64,000 bases of DNA from NCBI RefSeq assembly GCF_051954455.1, contig NZ_JBQCHS010000001.1, positions 1-64,000 of the forward strand, in the 5' to 3' direction. Every line of letters starts with the position of its first letter. Within the stretch, counting starts at the first letter, position 1. This DNA comes from Pseudolysinimonas sp051954455 (GTDB taxonomy: Bacteria; Actinomycetota; Actinomycetes; Actinomycetales; Microbacteriaceae). Below, in pieces: positions 53,411 through 62,353 of this stretch. A model generated the notes under the pieces. It saw only the letters and a program-made list of their open reading frames with translations, ran no database searches and was not told the DNA's origin. The position numbers were made by a program, and so were the translations under genes.

Positions 53411-53857
53411 ATGACGCGCACGTTCAGCCCCAAGCCGGCGGACATCAAGCGCGACTGGATCGTCATCGACGCCACCGATGTGGTGCTCGGCCGACTCGCC
53501 AGCCACGCCGCCGCGATCCTCCGCGGGAAGCACAAGCCCACCTTCGCGCCGCACATGGACATGGGCGACTTCGTCATCGTCATCAACGCCGAGAAGGTCG
53601 CGCTGACGGGTCAGAAGCTCGAGAAGAAGCTGGCCTACCGCCACTCCGGCTACCCGGGCGGCCTCTCCAGCCAGACCTACGTCGAGATGCTCGAGAAGCA
53701 CCCCACCCGCGCCGTCGAGAAGGCGATCCGCGGCATGCTGCCGAAGAACTCGCTGGGCCGCGCCCAGATCAAGAAGCTGAAGGTCTACGCGGGCGCCGAG
53801 CACCCGCACGCCGCGCAGCAGCCCACGCCCTTCTCCCTCACCCAGGTCGCGCAGTAA
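53411..53857 (+). CDS. rplM: 50S ribosomal protein L13
   Basis: This is a 148-residue early-assembly protein. TFSPKPADIKRDWIVIDATDVVLGRLAS, GKHKPTFAPHMDMGDFVIVINA and AIRGMLPKNSLGRAQIKKLKVY are canonical. It starts after a structured leader and is co-transcribed with rpsI. Confidence 0.98.
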   Translation: MTRTFSPKPADIKRDWIVIDATDVVLGRLASHAAAILRGKHKPTFAPHMDMGDFVIVINAEKVALTGQKLEKKLAYRHSGYPGGLSSQTYVEMLEKHPTRAVEKAIRGMLPKNSLGRAQIKKLKVYAGAEHPHAAQQPTPFSLTQVAQ

Positions 53858-53889
53858 GCGCCCGCGAAGACTCCCAAGGACACCGAATC

Positions 53890-54375
53890 ATGGCGAACAT
53901 CGAGGACCTGGCTCCCGAGCTCAACTCCTACTCCACCGAGACCCCGGCCGGCGAGGCCACCGAGACCCGCGCGCCGCGCGTCGTCAACGTGGGTGGCGCC
54001 GCGGTCGGCCGCCGCAAGGAGGCCATCGCGCGCGTGCGCCTGGCCCCGGGCGCGGGCGGCTTCACCGTCAACGGCCGCACGCTCGAGGAGTACTTCCCGA
54101 ACAAGCTGCACCAGCAGCTCATCACCGATCCGTTCACCGTGCTCGAGCTCGTCGGCTCGTACGACGTGATCGCGAAGATCACGGGCGGCGGCCCCTCGGG
54201 CCAGGCCGGCGCGCTGCGTCTCGCCATCGCCCGTGCGCTCAACGAGATCGACCGCGAGAACAACCGCCCGACCCTCAAGAAGGCCGGCTTCCTCACCCGT
54301 GACGCCCGCGTCATCGAGCGCAAGAAGGCCGGTCTCAAGAAGGCCCGCAAGGCGTCGCAGTTCTCGAAGCGCTAG
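53890..54375 (+). CDS. rpsI: 30S ribosomal protein S9
   Basis: This is a 161-residue protein whose C-terminal SKR reaches the P-site tRNA. The core starts near residue 36 (AVGRRKEAIARVRLAPG), with DPFTVLELVGSYDVIAKITGGG and RKKAGLKKARKASQFSKR. About 35 N-terminal residues rich in Glu/Thr/Pro extend it, as is common in actinobacteria. Confidence 0.98.
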   Translation: MANIEDLAPELNSYSTETPAGEATETRAPRVVNVGGAAVGRRKEAIARVRLAPGAGGFTVNGRTLEEYFPNKLHQQLITDPFTVLELVGSYDVIAKITGGGPSGQAGALRLAIARALNEIDRENNRPTLKKAGFLTRDARVIERKKAGLKKARKASQFSKR

Positions 54376-54381
54376 TCGCCC

Positions 54382-55770
54382 ATGCCCCGTCTGTTCGGAA
54401 CCGACGGCGTCCGGGGCCTGGCGAACGGTGACGTCGTCACCGCCGACCTCGCCCTGGGGCTCGCCCAGGCGGCGGCCCGGGTCCTGACCCGCGGCCGTCA
54501 CGCCGACCAGCTCCGGGCCGAGGGCCGGCGGCCGAAGGCCGTGCTGGCGCGCGACCCGCGCGTCAGCGGCGAGTTCATCGCGGCGGCGGTTGCGGCCGGG
54601 CTCGCGAGCTCCGGCATCGACGTGCTCGACGCGGGCGTCATCCCGACCCCGGCGGCGGCGTTCCTCATCGACGACGTCGGGGCCGACTTCGGCGTCGTCG
54701 TCTCCGCGTCGCACAACCCGGCGGCCGACAACGGCATCAAGTTCTTCGCGCTCGGCGGCACCAAGCTGCCCGACGAGGTCGAGGACCGGATCGAGGCCGC
54801 CCTGGCGCAGCCGAAGATGGCGCCGACGGGCGCGGGCGTGGGCCGCATCCGGCGCTTCTCCGACGCCGAGGACCGCTACATCGTCCACCTCGTCGGCACG
54901 CTCGACGTGAAGCTCGAGGGCCTGCACGTGGTGATCGACGCCGCGCACGGCGCCGCGTCCGGGGTCTCGCCGGAGGCGTTCGCCCTCGCCGGCGCGAAGG
55001 TGACCGTGATCGGCGCGGACCCGGACGGGCTCAACATCAACGACGGCGTCGGCTCCACGCACCTCGACCACCTCCGCCGGGCGGTCCTCGACAACGGCGC
55101 CGATCTCGGCATCGCGCACGACGGCGACGCCGACCGCTGCCTGGCGGTCGACGCGACCGGCGAGATCGTCGACGGCGATCGGATGATGGCGATCCTGGCG
55201 GTCTCGCTCAAGGAGCGCGGGATGCTGGCCGGCGACGCGCTCGTGGCCACCGTGATGTCGAATCTCGGCCTCCGGGTGGCCATGGAGCACCACGGCATCC
55301 GCCTCGTGCAGACCAAGGTCGGCGACCGCTACGTCCTCGAGGAGCTCGACGCGCAGAAGCTCAGTCTCGGCGGCGAGCAGTCGGGGCACATCATCTTCCG
55401 CGATCACGCGACGACCGGCGACGGCATCCTCACCGGACTGCAACTGGCCGCCGAGGTCGTGCGCAGCGGCACGCCGCTCGCCGAACTGGCGAAGGTGATG
55501 ACCGTGTTCCCGCAGGTGCTGGTCAACGTGCGCGGCGTCGACCGCGAGCGCCTCGACGCCGACGAGGAGATCGCGACCGCTGTGGCCGCTGCCGAGGAGC
55601 GCCTCGGCGCGACCGGCCGGGTCCTGCTGCGCCCGTCGGGCACGGAGCCGCTGGTGCGGGTCATGGTCGAGGCCGAGCATCAGGACGAGGCCGCGGCGAT
55701 CGCCGACGAGCTCGCGGGGCTCGTGCGCGACCGACTCGCGACGACGACCGAGACGACGGAGGAGGGCTGA
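54382..55770 (+). CDS. glmM: Phosphoglucosamine mutase
   Basis: This 462-residue enzyme converts glucosamine 6-phosphate to glucosamine 1-phosphate for cell-wall UDP-GlcNAc. RLFGTDGVRGLAN opens it. The phosphoserine loop SASHNPAADNGIKFF, metal loop AHDGDADRC, sugar loop GGEQSGHI and phosphate loop LRPSGTEPLVRVM are all intact. It starts 6 bp after rpsI. glmS, which makes its substrate, is 2 kb downstream. Confidence 0.98.
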   Translation: MPRLFGTDGVRGLANGDVVTADLALGLAQAAARVLTRGRHADQLRAEGRRPKAVLARDPRVSGEFIAAAVAAGLASSGIDVLDAGVIPTPAAAFLIDDVGADFGVVVSASHNPAADNGIKFFALGGTKLPDEVEDRIEAALAQPKMAPTGAGVGRIRRFSDAEDRYIVHLVGTLDVKLEGLHVVIDAAHGAASGVSPEAFALAGAKVTVIGADPDGLNINDGVGSTHLDHLRRAVLDNGADLGIAHDGDADRCLAVDATGEIVDGDRMMAILAVSLKERGMLAGDALVATVMSNLGLRVAMEHHGIRLVQTKVGDRYVLEELDAQKLSLGGEQSGHIIFRDHATTGDGILTGLQLAAEVVRSGTPLAELAKVMTVFPQVLVNVRGVDRERLDADEEIATAVAAAEERLGATGRVLLRPSGTEPLVRVMVEAEHQDEAAAIADELAGLVRDRLATTTETTEEG

Positions 55771-55772
55771 TC

Positions 55773-56216
55773 ATGCCGCTCGAGGGGGAGTACGCGCCGA
55801 GCGCGTCGGAGTGGGCGCGCGTCCAGGCCGAGGCCTACGAGGCGAGCGGCGGGGCCGAGTCGGCGGAGCTCCGCGGACGGCCGATCATCGTCCTGACGAG
55901 CGTCGGCGCGAAGTCCGGGAAGCTGCGCAAGACGGCGCTCATGCGCGTCGAGCACGAGGGCGTCTACGCGGTCGTCGCCTCGAAGGGCGGCGCCCCGGAG
56001 CACCCCGCCTGGTACGCGAACCTCGTCAAGAACCCGCACGTCGAGCTGCAGGACGGCGCCGAGAAGCACGACTACCTCGCGCACGAGGCCGACGGCGACG
56101 AGTACGCGGTCTGGTGGGAGCGCGCGGTCGAGGCCTGGCCGGACTACGCCGCGTACCAGCGGAAGACCGCGCGCCGCATCCCCGTCTTCGTCCTCGAGCG
56201 CCCGCCGACCGCCTGA
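55773..56216 (+). CDS. Deazaflavin (F420)-dependent nitroreductase-family protein
   Basis: This is a 147-residue single-domain protein of the Ddn/DUF385 family, split-barrel oxidoreductases that use F420H2. The conserved segments RPIIVLTSVGAKSGKLRKTALMRVEH and ASKGGAPEHPAWYANLVKNPHVEL are present. It starts 2 bp after glmM with GAGGAGGG upstream, so it is co-transcribed. The substrate is unknown. Quinones or xenobiotics are usual in the family. Confidence 0.85.
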   Translation: MPLEGEYAPSASEWARVQAEAYEASGGAESAELRGRPIIVLTSVGAKSGKLRKTALMRVEHEGVYAVVASKGGAPEHPAWYANLVKNPHVELQDGAEKHDYLAHEADGDEYAVWWERAVEAWPDYAAYQRKTARRIPVFVLERPPTA

Positions 56217-56272
56217 GAGCGCTCGGAGCGGGCGCTGAGGACCCTCCAAGGCGTCGTCCCTAGCTTCTCGCC

Positions 56273-56929
56273 GTGCCCTCCCCGTTCCGACGCATTCCGA
56301 TCGTCGCCGTCGCCGTGGCGCTCGGCCTCGTCCTGACCGCCGGCGCCGGCATCGTCGCCCTCGGAGCGGGGGCCGGAACGCAGCGGGTCGTGGCGATCGG
56401 CGACTCGATCATGGACGGCCATGGGCTGACCGAGCGGCAGTCGTGGCCGGAGGTGCTGGGCCGCGATCGCTCGTGGGACCTGACCGACCTCGCGGCCGAC
56501 GGCGACGGTTTCGTGCAGAAGGGGAACGACGGCGCGACCGTCGCCGACCAGGTGCGCGACGCCATCCGGCTCCGGCCGTCGATCGTGCTCCTCGCCGGCA
56601 GCAGCAACGACGTCGGGCAGCCCGAGGCGAAGGTGGCGGCGGCGATCGCGGAGGCGATGCAGACGCTCCGCGCGGCGCTGCCGTCGGTCGAGATCGTCGC
56701 GGTCAGCCCGGTCTGGAACGAGACGACGTGGCCGCCGCAGCTGCGGCAGATCGCGAAGGCCGTCCGCGAGCAGGTGGAGGAGGTCGGCGGGACGGTGCTG
56801 TCGTTCCCGGACCCGCTCCGGGGGCATCCCGAGTACATGCAGTCGGACGACGTCCACCCCACCGCCGCCGGACAGCTCGCGATCGCGACCGCCGTCGAGC
56901 AGCGCTGGGACGCGGAGGGCCTCGACTAG
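56273..56929 (+). CDS. SGNH/GDSL hydrolase, membrane-anchored or secreted
   Basis: This 218-residue esterase/lipase-type hydrolase has an N-terminal hydrophobic helix (residues 8-30) acting as signal or anchor. The nucleophile Ser is in AIGDSIMDGHG, the Gly/Asn blocks are at GSSNDVGQ, and the Asp-His pair is in SDDVHPTAAG. TAGCTT ends 6 nt before the GTG start. Its TAG overlaps the opposite-strand coaA stop in a shared CTAG. The natural ester is unknown. Confidence 0.83.
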   Translation: MPSPFRRIPIVAVAVALGLVLTAGAGIVALGAGAGTQRVVAIGDSIMDGHGLTERQSWPEVLGRDRSWDLTDLAADGDGFVQKGNDGATVADQVRDAIRLRPSIVLLAGSSNDVGQPEAKVAAAIAEAMQTLRAALPSVEIVAVSPVWNETTWPPQLRQIAKAVREQVEEVGGTVLSFPDPLRGHPEYMQSDDVHPTAAGQLAIATAVEQRWDAEGLD

Positions 56930-57864
56930 ACCTTGCGCAGGAGCACCGACGACACCGAGTGGTCGGCGTCCTTCCGCAGCACGAGCGACGCACGGCCCCG
57001 GGTCGGCAGGATGTTCTGCTCGAGGTTCGGCCCGTTGATGGCCGCCCAGATGGCGCGGGCCCGGGCGACGGCCTCGTCCTCGGTCAGATCGGCATACCGG
57101 TGGAAATAGCTGTCGGGATCGGCGAACGCACCGCGCTGGAGACGCAGGAAGCGCTCCACGTACCACCGCTCGATGTCGGCGGTGCGTGCGTCCACGTAGA
57201 CGGTGAAGTCGAAGAGGTCGGAGACCGCGAGCCGCCCGCCGCTCGCCGGCTGCAGCACGTTGAGGCCCTCGACGATCAGCACGTCCGGCCGGCGGACGAC
57301 GACGTGCTCGCCCGCGACGATGTCGTAGACCAGGTGCGAGTACACCGGCGCCGCGACCTCGGCGGCGCCGCTCTTCACCTCGCTGACGAACCGGACGAGC
57401 GCGCGCCGGTCGTAGCTCTCCGGGAACCCCTTCCGCTGCATGAGCCCCCGCCGCTCGAGCTCGGCGTTCGGGAGGAGGAAGCCGTCGGTCGTCACGAGCT
57501 CGACGTTCGGCGTGTCGGGGAATCGGGCGAGGAGCTCGCGCAGCAGCCGCGCCGTCGTCGACTTGCCGACCGCCACCGAGCCGGCGATGCCGATCACGAA
57601 GGGCGTGCCGCCGACGTCCTGCCGGAGGAATTCGCTCGATGCGCGACGGAGCCCGCGGGTCGCGCCGACGTAGATGTTGAGGAGCCGGCTGAGCGGCACA
57701 TACACCTCGCCGACCGTGCGCAGGTCGAGCTGGTCGCCGAGCCCGCGGAGCCGTGCGAGATCGGCTTCGTCGAGGGGCGGTGCGGCGCTCGACGCGAGCT
57801 CCGCCCAGTCGCGTCGCGCGATCTCGACGAAGGGCGTCGTGCCGGAGGCGCCGGGATCGGACAT
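56926..57864 (-). CDS. coaA: Pantothenate kinase type I
   Basis: This 312-residue enzyme catalyses the first step of coenzyme A synthesis. FVIGIAGSVAVGKSTTARLL holds the P-loop (near residue 95), with LVTTDGFLLPNAEL, KGFPESYDRRALV and the LIVEGLNVLQ Walker-B-like strand. The ATG at 57864 lies 7 nt after TAGCCT, setting the start over an in-frame upstream one at 57942. Divergent from glmS with 76 bp between. Confidence 0.96.
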   Translation of the reverse strand: MSDPGASGTTPFVEIARRDWAELASSAAPPLDEADLARLRGLGDQLDLRTVGEVYVPLSRLLNIYVGATRGLRRASSEFLRQDVGGTPFVIGIAGSVAVGKSTTARLLRELLARFPDTPNVELVTTDGFLLPNAELERRGLMQRKGFPESYDRRALVRFVSEVKSGAAEVAAPVYSHLVYDIVAGEHVVVRRPDVLIVEGLNVLQPASGGRLAVSDLFDFTVYVDARTADIERWYVERFLRLQRGAFADPDSYFHRYADLTEDEAVARARAIWAAINGPNLEQNILPTRGRASLVLRKDADHSVSSVLLRKV

Positions 57865-57940
57865 CCGCACCAGGCTAGTGCCGACGGGCGCACCCGGTCG
57901 TCCGGGCGACCGACGGCGGCGGCCTCCTAGGATCGAGCGC

Positions 57941-59785
57941 ATGTGCGGAATCGTGGGGTACGTGGGCCCGGGCAGCAGCGCCGAGGTGCTGCTGGGCGGT
58001 CTGAAGCGGCTCGAGTACCGCGGCTACGACTCCGCCGGGGTGTCGATCCTCGGCGACGACGGGGAGCTGCGCACCCGCAAGAAGGCCGGCAAGCTCGGCG
58101 TGCTGGTCGACGACCTCGCCACCGGCTCCCTGGTCGACGGCCACACCGGCATCGGTCACACCCGCTGGGCGACGCACGGCGGCCCGACCGACGCGAACGC
58201 GCACCCGCACCTCGGCGACGAGGGGCGGCTCGCGCTCATCCACAACGGCATCATCGAGAACTTCGCCGAACTGAAGGCCGAGCTGGCGGGCGAGACCTTC
58301 ACGAGCGAGACCGACACCGAGGTCGCGGCGCTGCTCGTCGGGCGCGCCTATCGCGAGACCGGCGACCTGACCGCCGCCATGCGCCGGACCGTCGCCCGCC
58401 TCGAGGGGGCGTTCACGCTCCTCGCCATGCACCGCGACGCCCCCGGCGTCGTCGTCGGCGCCCGCCGCAACTCGCCCCTCGTGATCGGCCTGGGCGAGGG
58501 GGAGAACTTCCTCGGCTCGGACGTCGCCGCGTTCGTCGAGCACACCCGGCGCGCCATGGAGATCGGGCAGGACCAGATCGTCACGATCCGCCCGGACGCG
58601 GTCGAGGTCACCGACTTCGCCGGCAATGCGGTCGAGGCGCGGGAGTTCGAGGTCCAGTGGGACGCGACCGCCGCCGAGAAGGGCGGCTGGTCGAGTTTCA
58701 TGCGCAAGGAGATCTCGGAGGAGCCTGCGGCCGTCGCCAGCACCCTGCTCGGCCGGGTGCACGACGGGCGCGTGACGCTGCCGGAGCTCGACGGGGCCGA
58801 CGAGCTGCTCCGCGGGATCGATCGCATCATCGTGCTCGCCTGCGGGACCGCGGCCTACGCGGGCGAGGTCGGCCGGTACGCGATCGAGGCCTGGGCGCGG
58901 ATCCCGGTCGACGTCGAGCTCTCGCACGAGTTCGGCTACCGGGACCCGGTCGTCGACGAGCGCACGCTCGTGGTGTCGGTGAGCCAGTCCGGCGAGACGA
59001 TGGACACCCTGCTCGCCGTCCGCTCGGCCCAGGAGCGCGGCGCCCGCACGCTGGCCATCTGCAATACGCAGGGCTCGACGATCCCGCGCGAGTCGGACGC
59101 GATCCTCTACACCCACGCCGGCCCGGAGGTCGCCGTCGCCTCGACGAAGGCGTTCGTCGCGCAGATCACCGCCCTGTACCTGCTCGGGCTGCACCTCGCG
59201 CAGCTGCGCGGCACGCTCGAGCCGGGCGCCATCGCGGCGCTCCTCGACGAGCTGCAGGACGTGCCCGACAAGCTCGACCAGGTGGTGGAGTCGACCCCGG
59301 CCCGGATCGCCGAGTTCGCGCACTGGATGGCCGACACCCAGTCGGTGCTCTTCCTCGGCCGGCACGTCGGATACCCGATCGCCCTCGAGGGGGCGCTGAA
59401 GCTCAAGGAGCTCGCGTACATCCACGCCGAGGGCTTCGCGGCCGGCGAGCTGAAGCACGGGCCGATCGCGCTCATCGAGCCCGGCCAGATCGTGTTCGTG
59501 CTCGTGCCGAGCCCGCGCAACGAGGGATCGCTGCACAAGAAAGTGGTCTCCAACATCCAGGAGATCCGTGCGCGCGGCGCCCGGGTCATCGCGGTGGCCG
59601 AGATCGGCGACGTCGCCGTCGCGCCGTTCGCGGACGAGGTCATCCGGATCCCGTTCGCGGCCCCGATGTTCGAGCCGATCCTCGCGGTCGTGCCGCTGCA
59701 CGTCTTCGCGATGGAGCTGGCCACGGCGAAGGGTCTCGACGTCGACCAGCCGCGCAACCTGGCCAAGTCGGTCACGGTCGAGTAG
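57941..59785 (+). CDS. glmS: Glutamine-fructose-6-phosphate aminotransferase (isomerizing)
   Basis: This 614-residue enzyme makes glucosamine 6-phosphate from fructose 6-phosphate and glutamine. It starts MCGIVGYVG with the catalytic Cys2, followed by GHTRWATHGGPTDANAHPH. Two SIS domains follow (ACGTAAYAGEVGRYAIE, SQSGETMDTLLAVRSA, EGALKLKELAYIHAEGFAAGELKHGP) and the end LAKSVTVE. TAGGAT ends 7 nt before the ATG, a leaderless start. It is the first gene of a tight row with acpS, alr and tsaE. Confidence 0.98.
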   Translation: MCGIVGYVGPGSSAEVLLGGLKRLEYRGYDSAGVSILGDDGELRTRKKAGKLGVLVDDLATGSLVDGHTGIGHTRWATHGGPTDANAHPHLGDEGRLALIHNGIIENFAELKAELAGETFTSETDTEVAALLVGRAYRETGDLTAAMRRTVARLEGAFTLLAMHRDAPGVVVGARRNSPLVIGLGEGENFLGSDVAAFVEHTRRAMEIGQDQIVTIRPDAVEVTDFAGNAVEAREFEVQWDATAAEKGGWSSFMRKEISEEPAAVASTLLGRVHDGRVTLPELDGADELLRGIDRIIVLACGTAAYAGEVGRYAIEAWARIPVDVELSHEFGYRDPVVDERTLVVSVSQSGETMDTLLAVRSAQERGARTLAICNTQGSTIPRESDAILYTHAGPEVAVASTKAFVAQITALYLLGLHLAQLRGTLEPGAIAALLDELQDVPDKLDQVVESTPARIAEFAHWMADTQSVLFLGRHVGYPIALEGALKLKELAYIHAEGFAAGELKHGPIALIEPGQIVFVLVPSPRNEGSLHKKVVSNIQEIRARGARVIAVAEIGDVAVAPFADEVIRIPFAAPMFEPILAVVPLHVFAMELATAKGLDVDQPRNLAKSVTVE

Positions 59786-59787
59786 CC

Positions 59788-60147
59788 GTGGCCGTCATGG
59801 GGATCGGCGTCGACGTCGTCGACCTCGCCCGCTTCGAGCGCGCCCTCAGCCGCACCCCCGTGCTGCGCGAACGCTTGTTCGCCGAGAGCGAACGCGACAA
59901 ACCGCTGCGCTCGCTCGCGGGCCGGTTCGCCGCCAAGGAGGCCGTCATCAAGGCGCTCGGCGAGTCCACCGGGGTGGGCTGGCACGACATGGTGGTCGCG
60001 AGCGACGAGCACGGGAACCCGGGTGTGGCCCTCTCCGGCGCGGCGGCGGCGCTCGCCGAGCAGCGCGGGATCGTCCGCTGGCACCTGTCGATGTCGCACG
60101 ACGCCGGCGTCGCGGTGGCGATGGTCGTCGCGGAGTCGGCGCCGTGA
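59788..60147 (+). CDS. acpS: Holo-[acyl-carrier-protein] synthase
   Basis: This is a 119-residue phosphopantetheinyl transferase for fatty acid synthesis. GIGVDVVDLARFERAL has the metal Asp and GRFAAKEAVIKALGE the Glu of family signature. The start is GTG 59788 or ATG 59797, which changes the protein by three residues, and neither has a clear ribosome site. Its stop overlaps alr in TGATG. It needs CoA from the nearby coaA pathway. Confidence 0.94.
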   Translation: MAVMGIGVDVVDLARFERALSRTPVLRERLFAESERDKPLRSLAGRFAAKEAVIKALGESTGVGWHDMVVASDEHGNPGVALSGAAAALAEQRGIVRWHLSMSHDAGVAVAMVVAESAP

Positions 60148-61223
60148 TGCGCGAGGCCCGGATCCACCTCGACGCGATCCGCGGGAACGTGGCGCGCATC
60201 CGCGACCTCGTCGCGCCGGCCCGCGTGCTCGCCGTGGTGAAGGCCGACGGCTACGGCCACGGCGCGGAGCTCGCGGCGCGCGCGGCGCTCGAGGGCGGCG
60301 CCGATCAGCTGGGCGTCGCGGACCTCGACGAGGCGCTCGCCCTGCGCTCGGTCGGGATCGATGCGCCGATCCTCGCGTGGCTGCACGGCGTCGACGTCGA
60401 CTTCGCCGCGGCGATCGACGCCGGCATCGAGCTGGGGATCTCGTCGGCCGCGCAGCGCGAGCGCGCGGCCGGCGGCGTCGTGCATCTCAAGATCGACACC
60501 GGTCTGAGCCGCAACGGCGTCCCGCCGGCGGAGTGGGCCGATGTCTGCGCGCGGGCGGCGGAACTCGAGCGCACGGGCATCGTCCGGGTCCGCGGCGTCT
60601 GGTCCCACCTCGCGAACGCCGGGCCCGTTGAGACCGATCGTCAGCGCGCCAGGTTCGAGGACGCCGTCGCCGCGGCGCGGGACGCCGGACTCCGCCCCGA
60701 GGTGCGCCACCTCGCGTCGAGCGAGGCCGCGCTCGCGTCGCCGGAGCTCCGCTACGACCTCGTGCGCATCGGGATCGCGATGTACGGGCTCCCGCCCGCG
60801 GAGGGCGTCGACGTCGCGGAGCTCGGACTCCGCCCCGCGATGGAGCTCGCCGCGACGGTCGCCGCCGTGCGGCGTGTGCCGGCGGGCGAGGGCGTCTCCT
60901 ACGGCTTCGCCCACCGGACCGAGCGGCCCACCACCCTCGCGCTCGTCCCGCTCGGCTACGCCGACGGGCTCCCGCGGGCGGCCACCGGCCGGGCGGAGGT
61001 CGCGATCGGCGGCCGCCGGCATCCGGTGGTCGGCCGGATCGCGATGGATCAGTGCGTCGTCGACGTCGGCGACGCCCCGGTCGCGGTCGGCGACCGCGTC
61101 GTGGCGTTCGGCGACCCGGCCACGGGCGCCCCCTCCGCGGAGGACTGGGCGCGCGCCGCCGGCACGATCGGCTACGAGATCGTCACCCGCATCGGCCCGC
61201 GCGTGCCGAGGGCGCCGGCATGA
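60147..61223 (+). CDS. alr: Alanine racemase
   Basis: This 358-residue PLP enzyme supplies D-alanine for peptidoglycan. It has the PLP Lys32 in VVKADGYGHG, the catalytic Tyr in GEGVSYGFAHRT, LKIDTGLSRNGV and RIAMDQCVVDVG. The start at 60147 comes from TGATG overlap with acpS. An in-frame upstream reading is a shadow. It ends in ATGA overlap with tsaE. Confidence 0.97.
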   Translation: MREARIHLDAIRGNVARIRDLVAPARVLAVVKADGYGHGAELAARAALEGGADQLGVADLDEALALRSVGIDAPILAWLHGVDVDFAAAIDAGIELGISSAAQRERAAGGVVHLKIDTGLSRNGVPPAEWADVCARAAELERTGIVRVRGVWSHLANAGPVETDRQRARFEDAVAAARDAGLRPEVRHLASSEAALASPELRYDLVRIGIAMYGLPPAEGVDVAELGLRPAMELAATVAAVRRVPAGEGVSYGFAHRTERPTTLALVPLGYADGLPRAATGRAEVAIGGRRHPVVGRIAMDQCVVDVGDAPVAVGDRVVAFGDPATGAPSAEDWARAAGTIGYEIVTRIGPRVPRAPA

Positions 61224-61696
61224 GCGTCGAGCTGACGATCGCCGACCCCGAGGCGATGGAGGCGCTCGGCGAGCGCATCGCGCGCGAGCTCCGCGCCGGC
61301 GATCTCGTGCTGCTCGAGGGCGGCCTCGGCGCAGGCAAGACGACCTTCACCCGCGGCATCGGCCGCGGGCTCGGCGCGCGCGGGGCCGTTACGAGCCCGA
61401 CGTTCATCCTCGCGCGGGAGCATCCGACGACCGCCGGCCCGCCGCTGGTGCACGTCGACGCCTATCGACTGGGCAGCGCCGCCGAGCTCGACGACCTCGA
61501 CCTCGACTACGAGAACGCGGTGGTGGTCGTCGAGTGGCCCGCGGAGCGCGTCGAGGCCGACACGTGGCTCCGGCTGCGCATCGTGCGGCCCCCCGCGGGC
61601 GACCCGGACACGGAGTCCGAACCGCGTCACGTCGCGATCGACGCCGCGGGCGAGCGCTGGGCCCCCGTGCTCGCGGCGCTCGCGGCCGAGGCGTAG
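61220..61696 (+). CDS. tsaE: tRNA t6A synthesis ATPase TsaE
   Basis: This is a 158-residue P-loop ATPase that supports TsaB-TsaD in making N6-threonylcarbamoyladenosine in tRNA. LLEGGLGAGKTTFTRG is Walker A, TSPTFILAREH and HVDAYRLG follow, and VVVVEWPAERVE is the conserved Glu-Trp block. It overlaps alr by 4 bp. Alr-tsaE-tsaB-rimI-tsaD is a widespread actinobacterial order. Confidence 0.96.
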   Translation: MSVELTIADPEAMEALGERIARELRAGDLVLLEGGLGAGKTTFTRGIGRGLGARGAVTSPTFILAREHPTTAGPPLVHVDAYRLGSAAELDDLDLDYENAVVVVEWPAERVEADTWLRLRIVRPPAGDPDTESEPRHVAIDAAGERWAPVLAALAAEA

Positions 61697-61747
61697 CCCG
61701 CTCGGGGCGGCCTGCGGAGCCGATCGCGCGGCCTCTACCATCGGAGG

Positions 61748-62353
61748 GTGCTGCTCGCGATCGACACCTCCGCCGGCAGCAGCGTCGCCGTCGTCGATCT
61801 CGAGGGCGGGATCCTCGCCCAGGAGGACGAGGAGTCCACGCGACGCCACGCCGAGGTCGTCGGCACCCTCATCCTCCGCGCCCTGGAGCGCGCGGGGGTC
61901 GCGCCGCGCGACCTGAGCGGCGTCGCCGCCGGCATGGGCCCGGGGCCGTTCACCGGTCTCCGGGTCGGCATTGCCGCCGCGCGCGCCTTCGCGCTCGGCA
62001 TCGGCCGGCCGGTCGTGCCGATCGCCTCGCACGACGCGCTCGCGCTCGACGCCGCCGAGCCGATCGCGGTGGTGACCGACGCCCGACGGCGCGAGCTCGC
62101 CTGGTCGGCCTACGCCGCCTCCGACGAGCTGGGGCTGCCGGTGCGCGTCGCCGGTCCGGCCCTTGCCGCGGCGGACGCGATCGACGCCGCGATCGTCGGA
62201 TTCCGCCGCGTCGACGCCGCGACGATCCCCGCCGGCCCGCTCGGCATGCTCGCCGAGCGGCGGTACGCGGCGGGGCGTCCGTTCGGCCCGAGCGAGCCGC
62301 TCTACCTCCGCGCCCCGGATGTCACCGTGCCGAAGGGGGTCGTCGTCCCGTGA
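61748..62353 (+). CDS. tsaB: tRNA t6A synthesis protein TsaB
   Basis: This 201-residue ASKHA-fold partner of TsaD has LLAIDTSAGSSVAVVDLEGG at the start and GPGPFTGLRVGIAAARAFALG in the middle. TACCAT ends 6 nt before the GTG, so it may have its own leaderless promoter 50 bp after tsaE. It overlaps rimI in GTGA. Confidence 0.95.
   Translation: MLLAIDTSAGSSVAVVDLEGGILAQEDEESTRRHAEVVGTLILRALERAGVAPRDLSGVAAGMGPGPFTGLRVGIAAARAFALGIGRPVVPIASHDALALDAAEPIAVVTDARRRELAWSAYAASDELGLPVRVAGPALAAADAIDAAIVGFRRVDAATIPAGPLGMLAERRYAAGRPFGPSEPLYLRAPDVTVPKGVVVP

Noticed and set aside
57875..59701. Minus-strand open frame of 608 codons opposite glmS
   Set aside because: Antisense shadow of a fully conserved glmS; no motifs, skewed composition.
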